Assembly (NCBI RefSeq): GCF_025452195.1
Contig: NZ_CP104969.1
Span: 13,501 to 77,500, forward strand
DNA from: Phyllobacterium zundukense
GTDB taxonomy: Bacteria > Pseudomonadota > Alphaproteobacteria > Rhizobiales > Rhizobiaceae
Direction: 5' to 3'
Length of the DNA: 64,000 nucleotides
Shown: positions 63,435 through 64,000 of the stretch, piece by piece
Position numbering within the stretch: position 1 is the stretch's first letter
How the letters are laid out: every line of letters starts with the position of its first letter
Program-made: the position numbers and the translations under genes
The notes under the pieces: model-generated
What the model was told of the DNA's origin: nothing
Databases searched by the model: none
The model's input: only the letters and a program-made list of their open reading frames with translations

Positions 63435-63816
63435 GCCAATATCCATCCTTGCCTTCACGAACAATCCGCGCCTGTGGGGGATACCAACAGCACGACAAAC
63501 CATTCAGCAATCGACGAATTTGACAAAAAAGACCAGCTTCTCGAGATAAATCCGATGGCTCTGCGGTTAAGCGGCCAATCATAGGCATGGGGTTTAATGA
63601 GCGCCCCATGCGACATCTTCCAGCGTTCATGGCCCTAAAGCCGGCAGATAAGCACCCGAAAGCACCAACCCTTGAACATCCGAAAGATCCGGACATATCT
63701 TCTCTTCACAATTTCATACAGAACAAGCAAACCGCCGGACAAATGTCCGACGCCTGCAAACTTGGTTCTTTAAATGATGTTTTTGCGTCTTGCCCGGCAA
63801 CCAATTTAAAAAACCT
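63435..63816. other. tRNA-Ala to 23S spacer
   Basis: No coding gene is supported. A short hairpin with arms GCATGGGG (63585-63592) and CCCCATGC (63604-63611) is visible and may be a processing or antitermination structure. Confidence 0.6.
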
Positions 63817-63892
63817 TGGTGGAGGCGGACGGGATCGAACCGACGACCCCCTGCTTGCAAAGCAGGTGCTCTCCCAGCTGAGCTACGCCCCC
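63817..63892 (-). tRNA. tRNA-Ala (TGC)
   Basis: A 76-base tRNA on the minus strand from GGGGGCGTAGCTCAG to CCGCCTCCACCA with encoded CCA. The anticodon loop is TTTGCAA. It lies in the 16S-23S spacer of the rRNA operon; tRNA-Ile and 16S should be beyond the right edge. Confidence 0.96.
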
Positions 63893-64000
63893 GTAAGGTA
63901 TGGGTAAATCATCCGTCCAGCCGAGCACCCTCGAAGCGAAGCTTCGCAAGCGCGACTGCGCGTCGGCCACGTTTGGCCGCCCCGTGCGGAGCGCAAGTCC

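Overview
The window looks like chromosomal DNA of an alphaproteobacterium of the order Hyphomicrobiales (Rhizobiales), probably near Phyllobacteriaceae, Brucellaceae or Rhizobiaceae. The evidence is the moderately high G+C, the rRNA operon with a helix-9 insertion in 23S and an initiator tRNA after 5S, the exopolysaccharide genes resembling the rhizobial galactoglucan (EPS II, exp/wg) locus, a VirB-type type IV secretion operon, and many ATGA/GTGA-coupled genes. The species cannot be named from the sequence alone.

Layout. (1) 1-3.8 kb: a protocatechuate/beta-ketoadipate branch, with an IclR regulator divergent from a two-subunit CoA-transferase and the thiolase pcaF. The alpha subunit carries an in-frame TGA. 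(2) 3.8-29.8 kb: a large exopolysaccharide region. A leftward operon (12.1 to 3.8 kb) encodes an unknown protein, a frameshifted two-domain glycosyltransferase, a pyruvyltransferase, a Tat-exported GH16 hydrolase and an AlgX-like/TPR protein. A second leftward set (24.2 to 12.4 kb) starts with an RTX calcium-binding secreted protein and continues with glycosyltransferases, a methyltransferase, a membrane-anchored protein, a pyruvyltransferase and galE. Next come the type I exporter (HlyD-like adaptor and ABC ATPase), a divergent MarR-family regulator (frameshifted) and another glycosyltransferase. A 21-bp palindrome directly before the MarR gene recurs in degenerate form upstream of the RTX gene and of the 12.1 kb operon, suggesting one regulator controls all three units. 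(3) 29.8-38.8 kb: a VirB operon in permuted order B8-B9-B10-B11-B1-B2-B3-B4-lipoprotein-B6, with no recognisable VirB5 or VirD4. (4) 39-43.3 kb: a class III nucleotide cyclase, an IS1202/ISNCY-like insertion sequence with a 5-bp target duplication, and a nucleotidyltransferase-fold protein. (5) 43.4-48 kb: gcvT-gcvH-gcvP behind a tandem glycine riboswitch. (6) 48-57 kb: a membrane cyclase, a two-gene ABC exporter, an ALDH16-like double aldehyde dehydrogenase with deoC and a SorC-type regulator, and a PLP-dependent dehydratase. (7) 56.9-59.7 kb: an IS66-family element with an antisense DUF6429-like ORF. (8) 59.9-64 kb: the end of an rRNA operon on the minus strand (tRNA-Ala, 23S, 5S, tRNA-fMet); 16S lies beyond the right edge.

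Three genes carry single-base lesions (pcaI nonsense, glycosyltransferase frameshift, MarR frameshift). They may be true pseudogenes or sequencing errors; raw reads would decide.
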